Positions 46,291-58,200 of a stretch of DNA of 64,000 bases are shown one piece after another. The notes beneath the pieces are model-generated. The model saw only the letters and a list, made by a program, of their open reading frames with translations. It searched no databases and had not been told where the DNA came from. The stretch's first letter is position 1. Each line of letters begins with the position of its first letter. The position numbers and the translations under genes were made by a program. This DNA comes from Owenia fusiformis (taxonomy: Eukaryota; Annelida; Polychaeta; Sabellida; Oweniidae). Location: assembly GCA_903813345.2 (NCBI GenBank), contig CAIIXF020000010.1:4395169-4459168 (forward strand), written 5' to 3'.

Positions 46291-49200
46291 ATGGCAGACG
46301 AACCGAGTAGATTCGTATGTATTTCAATGTTAACCTATGCCTAATATTAGGGATGTTTAGCTAGACAGTGTTATAATAAAACAAATATTTCACTCTATTT
46401 TCGGTGAATACCTGTAGCACTTTCACAAGGTGATATTCCACTTGCCCTTCGGGCTTCGTGGAATATCACTTGTGAAAGATGTACAGGTATTCACCTCAAT
46501 AGAGTTCAATATTATTTAGATTTCTTATATTTCAGGTTTAACTGCTTGCCTTTGAAGCAGTATAACAGACTTTAGATGATATTTGTTTATCATCACAGGA
46601 ACCTGTATCATGGGCTTCTCTTGAAAGCCCATGGTATCATATATTGCTGAAAAAACACTGTCAGGTGTTGATACAAATTCCTGTGTTCATCTATTCTTAC
46701 CCCTGTTGTAACAACCCTGGATAGCAACTTGCCACAAGTTGCTACTTGTTGCTACAAGTTGCTTAGCCTTTATAGCTTAGTCGGTAGAGCATCAGTCTTT
46801 GGATCTCAGTGTCCTGGGTTCGAATCCCACATAGGGAAAATGGGCATTGAATTTCATAATTGGTGGTTGACATGAACTATTTAGAATTCACAATTGTTTG
46901 AGCTTTATTATACTCTAACAATGCAAGAAGTGCACATTTCCATGCTCCTTCGTTGTCGTTGCTGGGAAAGGTAAGATGATTTGTGGAAATTTTGGACTCT
47001 TGCAAATGTGTGACTATTGCAAGGCTACTCCTTGAAACTTTCAAAAATTAGCCTCACTTCACACTCTTCATGCTAGCTTTGGGGATCCATGCACCTCCAA
47101 TTCATAGTTTTGAAAAATGTGTTTATGTGTGATGTTAACTTTGACATGTTTCTTTAGTCAAGATATACAGTTCATATACAAGGTAAACATATTTTAAAAA
47201 CATGTGTCTTTATCAAAAAAATGGCAGTCATTTTTTGTACTTTTATTCAATTTAGCTTCACGTTAAAGTGGCCGCCTACTCCTTGCTCAATTTTCTTTGC
47301 TTCTTCCAGGAAGATACAGTGCCACCTCTAGCTGGCAGACATATATTCACAGGTGTAAAGATCTTGGCTCATCATAGTGATATTGTACGACATCTAATAT
47401 GGATTGATCATTACAGGTACTGTAACACAAAATGTATATTGTTACATTGTATTAAAACTATTAGACACTGTAACGCTGTTATGTATTGTGTAACACTATA
47501 TTATAACACATTATTTTAACTTTAATTAACTATTGTTTTGGAGCCAGGTACTGTAACACTGTATTGTCGGTCCGTATTGTAACTATTATATAACTACGGT
47601 ACTTGTATATTGCAAGTAGTACATATTAGAACTTTGTATTGTAATTATTTGGTGTATTGTAACTCTGCAGTAATGCTGTACTGTTATAATTAGTTACATA
47701 AATACACTCCAAATAACATACCTTTTCATACCTTTTATAATTGTAATTCTAGACTGGCCTCCGCTGGGGATGATTGTGTTGTGGTTGTCTGGGATGTACA
47801 GGTATAAATACTTCTAAGAGAGAATTGGTTAGCAGTTTATAACTTGTTCTTCAAATGTATTGTAATGACTTCAGTATGAATTAGACTTCCTTTGGTGTTG
47901 TGGTCTTGGATTATGATTGAACTTGAATGGTGGGAGAGAGGGGGATATTTTGTTTTCATGACCGTGCAGCAGGAATACAAAGTTTAGGAAACAAAGCCTG
48001 AGTGGAATGAAGCAGCTAGAATGCATTGAGTTTTGGGCTTAAATTCTTTTCACACATTTCAATTTTTTTTACAAAATCATCCAAAAGGAACGAAATCACT
48101 AAAAGAACACATTTTCAATGAAAGCAAGTCATCAAATCCAATGTGAAAAGTCCATTCATCACCATTACAACTGTTTAACTAGTGACCTTGCATGTGTGCA
48201 TATTTCACACACTGTTCATTATGTGAATACTCTGATTCTGATTAGCTAGAATCAGACACACCTTGCCTAGCTATGTGTGAATTATTTATTTACTATTTAA
48301 TAATCATGATCTGTGTAATAAAGTTAAGATGTCATTTTTAGATGGGTGTGAAGCTGAAGGTGCTAGTTCAACACAATCTACCAATCACATGTATGATGAT
48401 TATTCACCCCGAACCTGACATCACTGATAGTTTACTGCTTGTCACAGGGTCTTCAGACAAGCAACTATGTGTTTGGAATGTCGATACAGGCAGATGCATG
48501 CAAGTAATCAAGGATCACCATAGTCCTGTTAAGGTAATACAATACTTGAATCCATTAGTATTAACCCTACAGTACTTGATGCCATGTTACTTTAATGACA
48601 AGTCTAAAGTGTTCCCAGTTTTAGCTAAAATCATAGATATTAAGAACTCCATATTTAATCACAAGCAATTCCAGTACAGTACAGTATGGATCACTTTTGG
48701 ATAAAGCACAAATATCCTTCAAAATTTTAAGACATCTCTCCACATTAACTATGTATGATCATTTCAATCAGTGCCTGTTGGAAATCCCACAACCCAAACT
48801 GTTTTGTTCTGGTGGTGATCAAAAGCTGTGTCTTTGGAATCAGCATGGCTCACTTTTGTATGAACATAACATGGACTGTAATGAAGGTATGTGCAACATT
48901 TTGCACTGCATGTCCTCTGCTACTACTGCTTTAATATTTGAGGGATGTTAGGAAAATATTTCGCCTCAATCAACGTTGTGCAAACCACTATTGGCTTTAC
49001 CATGGGCTCTATCAGAGCCCATGGCTTTACACAACAATGCTATTGAAAACAATCAAAAGTAAGACAAGATACTTGAAGTAGAAAGCCCGCAATGTCCTCA
49101 AACAATAGAAATGATTTTAATTAATGTTTTTTTTTGGGAGCCAGTGCATTCTAAAATTAGTAATAGCTGGCCACTGCAAACAAAACCAGCTTTTACCCCT

Positions 49201-52200
49201 CCACCTTATGCACCTGTAACCTCCCTGGCTGTACCAAGAACTACATAAAGCTTAGCTTTCATTAAAGGCTCAATAAAAGAAAAAACAACTTTAAATGATA
49301 TGGGACTAAATTTTAAATGTAACAATAGAAAATATACATGATGATAAGATGAGAATCCAAATCACATAAGACCTTTGAACCTCACCCCCAACAGGAAAGA
49401 ATGCTAATGGGAGGGGTCTCTCTTGGATGTTCAATCTCTTGTTTAATATATTTTAGCCCTCTTTTACCTTTTTTGGTACTACATCTTATGTGCTGTGCCT
49501 TTGTAATATAAATAAGAAGAGAAACTTACTACAAGGGCTAAATTGCCTCAATACCAAGTTATTTTAAAGGTAACCAGAGATTTAAAAGGGCTAATTATGC
49601 TATAGAGGCCAAACTGGTCAGTTGAGCCCAGGTTGTCCACATGTAAAGACATAGGCAGTTGAAGATTAGTTTTAGATATAATTTTAGGTGTGCACACTTT
49701 AGATAAGTTAGATAATCAAGATAAGTTACAAATTACAAACGAAAGAAACATCTTACCAACAAGGAGACAAGAACAACACGCTAAGGTAATCTTTCGTTCA
49801 CATGGTGGCAGCGAAACAAAGAACAACGTCTCGAAGAAGAAAGAAGAATTTCCGAAAGAAAGAAGAATTTCGAAGAAGAAAGAAGAATTTTGCAGTTTGG
49901 TGAGAACACTTATTTTCTCCAATTTTCAAAAGGACAGTTAGGATTTTGATAATTTGAATTTCAATTCTATGGTAGGGCTCAACTCAATTTATAGAAGTTT
50001 AGATGTTTAGATGTTTAGGTAGTTTTGCATATTCTAGAGGTGCAATTTGTAGACGTTATTTTAATAGAAGTGCAGTTACTAAAGTTGCAATTTATAGATG
50101 GTTCCAGAAGGACAATTTCTTAGATGTCAGTTTATAGATGCTGATTGAGGTAGAAGTTGATTTTCTAGAAATGCTATTTTAGAGGTGCATTCAGACGTGC
50201 ATATAGAGGTGCAATTAGATGTGCATATAGAGGTGCATAATTTAGAAGTAATTAAATTTAGCATTATAGAAGTCTATATGGTAAAAGTTCATTTATAGAG
50301 GCAATTTTGAAGTACATTTCAGAAAACTGCAATGTGTAGTCTCAATTGAGATTGTTTTTAGAGGTTTGATATTCGTACAAGTTAGATTGCAATATTGATA
50401 GTGTTACAGGTCCTATAGTACGCATATTGCTAATAAATAGCTTGCAAACCAATTCTCAACTTTTAGCCAGGATATTTTGAGAATTCAAATAGACCTTCCT
50501 ATATTGCAAATAAGTAGTCAAGTTTAGTGCATAAGTAGCCAAATTTAGTGTAAAATTAGCCAGCTTTAGTGTTCAGATTTCAACAGCACTGTTGAATTTC
50601 ATGCAAATAGAAATTTGATTTGGTATTTGGTAGATCTCAATCATTACATTGAATTTCATGAAATGTGGTGAAAAAGTGTGAAATGAAATTAGTGTTGAGA
50701 TTTCTTACTGATTTTTGCAGGCAGGCTTATTGACCACTTAAATAGAATTTTTAAGTGAGTGATACATTTTTAATTTACATTGACTTTATTAGAAGGTCAT
50801 AATGACTCTATTCACATCAATTGAGTGAGTTTGAATTCATGCAGAGAAAAGTTTAGCCTTTGAATTTAATCAATTAGAATTACATAATACATTTGGCTAG
50901 ACTCAAATCAAAACAAATTGCATAATGCAAATGTAAATAAACAAACTGTACATATCTAAAGTACATGTACAATTTATTCAATTGAATTTTGAGAACATAT
51001 TTGATTGAGACATATGATTGATTTTATTTTTCAATTCTGTGTGAATAGAGCAAGTTTATTTATGTAAGGGTATAAGGAATGCCCGATACTAGAAACAAAA
51101 CTTACGATTCATTTGAAGATAGACAAAAACAAGTCAAGAAGAAGAAGAAACCAAACACAATGTCAACGGAGAAACAAGAAGTTTATGATGAAGCCGATGA
51201 AGAAGGGGCTCAAGGAGATACCATGGACCCAATGAAACAAATGATGACAATGATGGCTGCTATGATGAAGAATAGTGAAGCAGAACGTCAGCATCAACAT
51301 ATGATGATGGAACTTCAACTTAAGGAGCAGCACAACATGTTGGATGCTGAAAGACAAGAGAGATTGAGACAAGAAAGGATACACAGAGATGAACTTGAAG
51401 AAGAACGACGATTGAGAGCTGAATTAAGACAACAAGAGTTGGAGTTCAGAAATAAGCCGAAGGATCCACAAATCCAGAAGATGAAGGATGATGAAGACAT
51501 TGAGAACTATCTTACAATATTTGAAAGAACTGCAGAGATGTGTGGCTGGAAAAGAGAATACTGGACTCTAAAATTAGGTCCTAATCTCACTGGTAAAGCA
51601 CAGTCTGCATATGCAAGTGTTGCTATTGATGATGCCAGAGATTATGATGTTGTAAAAGAAGCCATTCTTCACAGATACTCCATCAATGACGAAACCTACA
51701 GAAAAAGATTTAGAAGTTTAAAGAGAAACACTGGTGAAGGGATTAAAGCTTTTACAATCAGACTAGAAGACACCTTTAAGAAGTGGATGAAAGATGCAGA
51801 TACAGTTGAGAAAATTAAAGATAGAATTATGAAGGAACAACTAGTCAACACTCTTTCAGTTGATGTCCAGACTTGGGTGAAAGAAAATGATGCGAAAACA
51901 ACAGATGATGTGGTGAAACTAGCCGACAACTTTCTAGAAGCCAGGAAAAATGATCCTCCAGTATGGAACAAGAGTCCAACCTTCAAGAGGAAGAACAAGA
52001 CAGATGGCGCTCACAACAATTGTTTTAACTGTAATGAGCCAGGGCACCAAGCGAAGACTTGCCCTAATGAAACACTTTGTTTTAAATGCCATAAAACTGG
52101 GCACAAATCTGATAGTTGTAAATCAGAGAACAGAGCTGATAATAAAAGTTCTGTTAAATGTGACAATTGTGGTAAGGCTCATCCCACAGAAAATTGTATG

Positions 52201-55200
52201 GTAGACACGTCCCTTAAGTGTGAAAAATGCAATCAATATGGTCATGTCACAGCTAAATGTTATGTAGGAAATAAGCGTAGTTTCTTGTGCAGAAAAACTG
52301 AGGACCTATTCACAAAATACTCGCGTAGAGGCGATGGCACAGTCTTGGCAAATTTAGATAATGAAGAAATTGAAGTAATTGTAGATACAGGTAGCTGTCA
52401 AACTATTATACATGGAGATCTGATAAATGAAGATGCAGTTATACACAATGATAAAGTGAGCATGACATGTGTCCATGGAGACAGCAAAGTGTATTCAACT
52501 ACATCAGCTGATATACAGATTGGTGATGAAACTTATAATGTACAAGCTGCTGTTTCAGATGATTTACCAGCCTCTGTTATCATTGGGCAAGACATCCTTA
52601 GCAGACTGGACACAGACATGATGAATCAACATGTGTACAAAAGAAAAACTGATGCATTCGTTACAACAAGACAGCAATGGGAACAGATATTACAGATTGA
52701 AGATGATGTTAGCAAGAATATTAAAGCTGAGATGAAACTCACATCTGTCAAAGATGCAGCCGAAAATGATGATGATAATTTTGTCATACCATTCCAGTTT
52801 GATGATATGTTTAACAAAGATGATTTAGTAGCCAGAAGAAAAACAAAGAGTAAAGCTGATATTGACATGCTGCCTACAGACATGACTTTACAAGATGATG
52901 CTGCTACACTTAAGTTAGTCGAGAGACCCCTAAAAGGAGACCTTGATGATGACCTTGATGAGAGGCAATTATTTCCTAATGGATAATCCAAGAAGTGACA
53001 TAAAGTGATAGTGACACTTAATTGAATTTGAGATTTTTATAGAAGTATTATATTTTATTTTGGAAAAGCTATCCAAGATATTTTATCACTGTAAATAGCA
53101 GAAAAACAGAAGAACAAGAAGAAGTTTATTGTATAAAAGCTTGTCTGAGTAACGACAAACTCAAGAAGGGGGAAGATGTAATATAAATAAGAAGAGAAAC
53201 TTACTACAAGGGCTAAATTGCCTCAATACCAAGTTATTTTAAAGGTAACCAGAGATTTAAAAGGGCTAATTATGCTATAGAGGCCAAACTGGTCAGTTGA
53301 GCCCAGGTTGTCCACATGTAAAGACATAGGCAGTTGAAGATTAGTTTTAGATAGATAATTTTAGGTGTGCACACTTTAGATAAGTTAGATAATCAAGATA
53401 AGTTACAAATTACAAACGAAAGAAACATCTTACCAACAAGGAGACAAGAACAACACGCTAAGGTAATCTTTCGTTCACAGCCTTGTTAGATTCAATATTT
53501 CAGATGTAAATTCTGAATTCTGAATCTTGCTAAAATATGAGGTGTCACAATCCATATTGTACCTTATTTTTGGGAAATCTCATGTACATACTTTCCAGGC
53601 CCATAGCCAGGGGGTAGTTCAAGCGAACCATTCTGAGCACTTTTTAAGTGATTTTGGCCATTTTTGGACCAAAATTGTCACAAGTGAACCCCCTGGAATT
53701 TTTCAAAAAGTGAACCCCCCTTGGCAAATCCTGGCTACAGGCCTGCTTTCTTATCTTGATAGACCTCCCACCTCCTGCAAAAAGCATTCATACGAGATAA
53801 CACTGTTGAAATTTCAGCTGATATCCACTCGATGCTTCTCTTGAATGATGATTGGATAGTGGCTGCAACTGGGGACAAACTCAGTAAGAAATCTTGCCTC
53901 TAGTCTTTAATAAAGTTGTAATATGAAGCCCAGTGTATTGGGCCTAACCTTCATTCCCCCTTCTTACATGTTACAGTATAGTTTCACAAAGGATTAATTT
54001 GTCTTATAGTGGTTTATGGTGTACTTCGAGGGTCAGATGATATTCCAGAATGCAGGATCAAAAGGCTGAAGCGTCTCACTGCAACAGAACACAGGGACTC
54101 CATACATTGCATCATACATGTATCAGGTAATTCATAAAATGTTGTGTACTTTTAAAAATGTACACCCCCCCCCCCCGCAATAAGTTTTGAAATAGGAAGT
54201 ACCCATAGGATAGCCTGTTAAAGCCTGCATATGGTTGTTTCTTAATTTTTTACATAATAGTTCAGTTAATGACAATTGGGATGAACTTGTTCAACATCAA
54301 ATTCAAGTAACATAAACATGGACTGAAAAGGGAAATGTTGTTGTCAAACTTTTGAAGGGAGAGAACAGCAAAAAATACTGTATAATGTTCAATATGTTAT
54401 AGTGTAGATTCATTTTTTGCATTTTTACTCTTTGAACCTTTGATATTCATTACCACTGTTTTAATATGTCTTTAACCAGAACAAAGAACTTCAGAAGAAC
54501 ATCATAAACAAATTCGTGATCACTTCTGCATCTACTTATTGCTCATTTTCTTTATCTTATTCAGAGCATACGTTTGCCAGTGGATCTATAGATGGCAGTA
54601 TAGTGTTATGGTGCAGTAAGACGCTAGCCCCTTTTCGGTTCTTCATGCAGCCATTCAGCCATAATGTTGTGGGGAATGAAGGAGAAAAACACGACTTCCC
54701 CCTTAGTATTCAACATATGATTGCCTTTCAACATGTTCAACAAGTAAGACTGTAATGACTTTGGAAAAGTCAGAAAATTTCTTTTTCACATCTTAGCATA
54801 GGATTTGATTTACCACTACAATGTATTTCCACGCATTGAACACTCAAGATCAAATCAAGAAGATTCTGTCATAATTGAGTAATTCCAAAATTGGAAGGTT
54901 GCATTTTCTATGAATTAGGAATTTAGGATCCAAAAGATGCAGATCGATTTAAAATGGGTTCATATTGAATGTATATTACACTATAGGGTGGTCAAAAAGA
55001 TGTTATCTATTCTGATTGTATAGCAGCCCAGAACATGTTGTCCGGTTTCTTTATCAATCAATTATTTAACAATCTCTCTGAGAATGAAGATAAAACGGAC
55101 ACTGGTGTCCTTATATAACGCTTATAGCAGTCACTTGTCCAACAACCGAGTAGTTTAAGTTCCCACTCTTCCATTGAGGCCATTGCCCCACTTGTGCAAC

Positions 55201-58200
55201 CCCCTATTCTGTAACTATGACCACTATAGTCTTGGGGGTTGATACCAATAAGTGCTAGAAATGTACGTGTGTGATCAATGAATACTTTTCTTGTAAGAAA
55301 TGTACCATCTTCAAACTGGAATAAAGGAGAATTTTTATCTGAGATTAATTTTAAATTTTGTTTCATTGAGCACACTGCGCACACAGGATGTTTTGTACTA
55401 CCAATGACTAATTCAACTCCCGTTCCTGTCTTATCCGTTTTTGAATGTTTCAGCATGACTTTCATGCAATTTTCATTAATAAAAGTGACATCTTTTCTCG
55501 TGAAATCTTTCTCAGTATCAAAGTGAATTGGGTTCTTAACAGTAACCTCGGAACATCGCAGTAATGCAAAAAATGAAAGTGTCATCGCAGACCAAAACGT
55601 TATTGTGTTATGATCCAAACTGCGATGTAACACTTCAAATTTCTTCATTATGCTATGGTCAATTGCTAACTTCTGATTGAGATTATTATCTTGAGAAACA
55701 TGAATGCCTTTCAAAGCACGTTTAATACAAAAACTATCCTTTAAAGGATCATTAAAACCGTTTTTCTAATTGCAAAGAGCGTATAGCATATAAATAATTT
55801 GTAATGGTACCATGACGTAATTTACGATCTTCACAATCTGCAATGAATAGCATTAATGTGTCTTCAGTTGTTGGTAGATATTTTAGACTGTGGGATTCAC
55901 AAAACTTTATGAACATTTTTTGTCCAATGTTGTATGTCCTCTGAGTGGATTCTTGAATTCCATTTTTAACTAGTTGTTTGGACTTTTGTTTGAGGAATCT
56001 CAATCTTTGACTTCATGCTGTACATCTACGAATAGTGTTACTGTCTTCATTCATAATGTATATAATCCTTTAGTGTAACGATAAAACCATAAAATCCAAA
56101 TAATTCAGAGATAATATTTCATGACTTGCATCACTTGATTTTTAAAATTGCACAGCGCACATAAACGGAAACATTTACAGTACATGTGCACACGTCAGGT
56201 AAGTAAGTACATTGAATTTCACAGGTAAGTATAGATGTCATGCTAGGATGAGAACTATCCAATCGATCAAAATAAATTTCAATTTATGAATATAAATACA
56301 CATCTATAATAAGGATAACATTTTTGGCCCATGCTGTATATGCTTATGCTATTTTCAAAAAAACAATGGAAATATTGAATTGCCAATCTTTAAATAAATT
56401 CTAGAGGTTCCTCCTAAATGAAACAATTGAAAATTAACTAATTCCTCCCTTTAAATGAATTCTAGAGGTTCCTGCTTACAACCCTTGGTAATGGGTTCTG
56501 TATATATGATGTGGAAACTGGGAAGATGCTCGCAGAGAACAAACAGGCCCATAACTCAAAGATTCTATATGTTTGCCTGGTAAAGAACAAGTGAGTTAGA
56601 AGCTATATAAGAGGCTATAAGAGGAGGGAAAGCTCAGAATTCATAGATGGCCCAAATTTACCTTCTTCTAAGGCCACTGTATCGTGGCCTTCCAGTACAG
56701 ATATACTTCTGCATGAACGAATGGTCATGTCGTAATCATAAAATTTGAAATCATATGTCCGCCATTTTTCCACATCACAATTTGAATTGCGAGTTTTGGT
56801 CTTATTACCTCACCAAAAATTCCAAAATTTCTTGGAGCCATTTTGTTTTAATTTTAGACGAAAGCCTGATGAAATCATGTCATATCTCATCAAGGAGCCG
56901 AGCTGGGTCCGGTTTGATTAATGATTTATTTATCTGGCGATTTTTAAAATATTCAATAAATTTATGACACCCCGGCCAGCTTTTTTCAAATAGAATTCAC
57001 AGTATTCCAGATGAAATCCCCTCTAGCCAAGTATTGGCTAGAGACTCGAGTAAACCCAAATCCTCATATAAAGATGAACCAATATCTCGAATTTTGGGAT
57101 ATTTCCCCCTCTTATATGCTATATGTTTTATTAAAAAACAATGTATGTTAGTTTTTCCCACAATGGAATATGTGAATTAATTGTTTTAGAAACATTATAC
57201 ATAATAACATTATACAGTCACAAAAAATAAATTACAATATTGTTAATTTAGAATAAATGAGTTGAATTATATTTAATTTCAGTTGAAATATATTTAAATT
57301 ACAGAGGTTGCCATCTGGTTCTGCAATTCATGCAAAGGTCATGAACTTTTAATTATGTCTAGATCATCTAATCACTTCAGCTGCTGCAGCCAAGCACTAA
57401 ACATGTGTAAATTATCATTGGCTTTTTATATTAAAAAACAAGGAGAGAACCCTCTTTAGTATGGTGAAACCTTTGAAGTTGAACACCTCTGTAAGTGAAA
57501 CACTTTTTAGCTGTACCAAGTGTTCCACTTAGACAGGTTAACTGTATTTGTGTTGTGAACAGCCTATATTGTCATTTTAGTGTTTTGAATGTCAATTTTT
57601 TTGAATTTTAAATATCACAGAAATTTTCATGAAATATTTCAGCTCTGTTCTGGCCACATGTAGTGAGGATGGTAGGCTGATGCTATGGGGATGCATCAGG
57701 GAACAAGCTGATGTGTTGGATGATAACATATTCAATAGACTCCTGGGTACCAGGTACACACTGTAATCTTCTTATTATTTGTTAAATAACAGTTATTAAG
57801 TGACGTTGTAATTGAGTGTTCAATTTTATTAAATCCAATATGGTATACCTCTTTATAATAATTACTTCGGTAGTGACTAGTGATTCACACGAAAATGACA
57901 AAATATTCATCATTTATTTTTTCACAATTATTTTCACTAAATTCAGACAAAGGGGGGAAGATTTCCCAAAGATGAGAGTTGGTACTGTCACAATAACCAA
58001 TTTTATAAACAGGCCTCATTTGCCATTTAATTGTGAATGAGATATTTATTAGGAATTTCTAGTGTTTAAGTACATGTAGCTCCGTAAACTCTCCATATTA
58101 CCTAATGGCTTTTTTTGCTAAAATGACCTTAACTATTTTCTATCCTAATTTCGGTCCATGAAGCATTAAATCATTTGAGGCACATATGAAGTGAATATTG

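Larger units (their letters stand above)
49502..53479 (+). mobile_element. Young LTR retrotransposon, Gag-protease only
   Basis: A complete 3,978-bp element. The 5' LTR is 49,502-49,802 and the 3' LTR 53,177-53,479. Both begin TG and end CA and, read side by side, differ only by a 2-bp indel (agatataa versus agatagataa). The flanking gcctt is duplicated perfectly (49,497-49,501 and 53,480-53,484). A primer-binding-site candidate tggtggcagcgaaacaaag starts at 49,803, directly after the LTR. A polypurine tract aagaagggggaaga (53,163-53,176) lies directly before the 3' LTR. The only ORF is gag-pr. There is no room for reverse transcriptase or integrase. It sits in WDR41 intron 5 in the sense direction. 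Near-identical LTRs imply very recent insertion. Confidence 0.95.

Noticed and set aside
46766-46837. A functional tRNA gene
   Set aside because: A and B boxes are good, but the acceptor, anticodon and T stems carry several mismatches, so I list it only as tRNA-derived.
51163-52991. Several minus-strand and alternative-frame ORFs within gag-pr
   Set aside because: They are shadows of the intact Gag-protease frame, low in complexity and without motifs.
55278-55526. 82-aa plus-strand ORF in WDR41 intron 8
   Set aside because: It is antisense to the tyrosine recombinase and has no motifs of its own.
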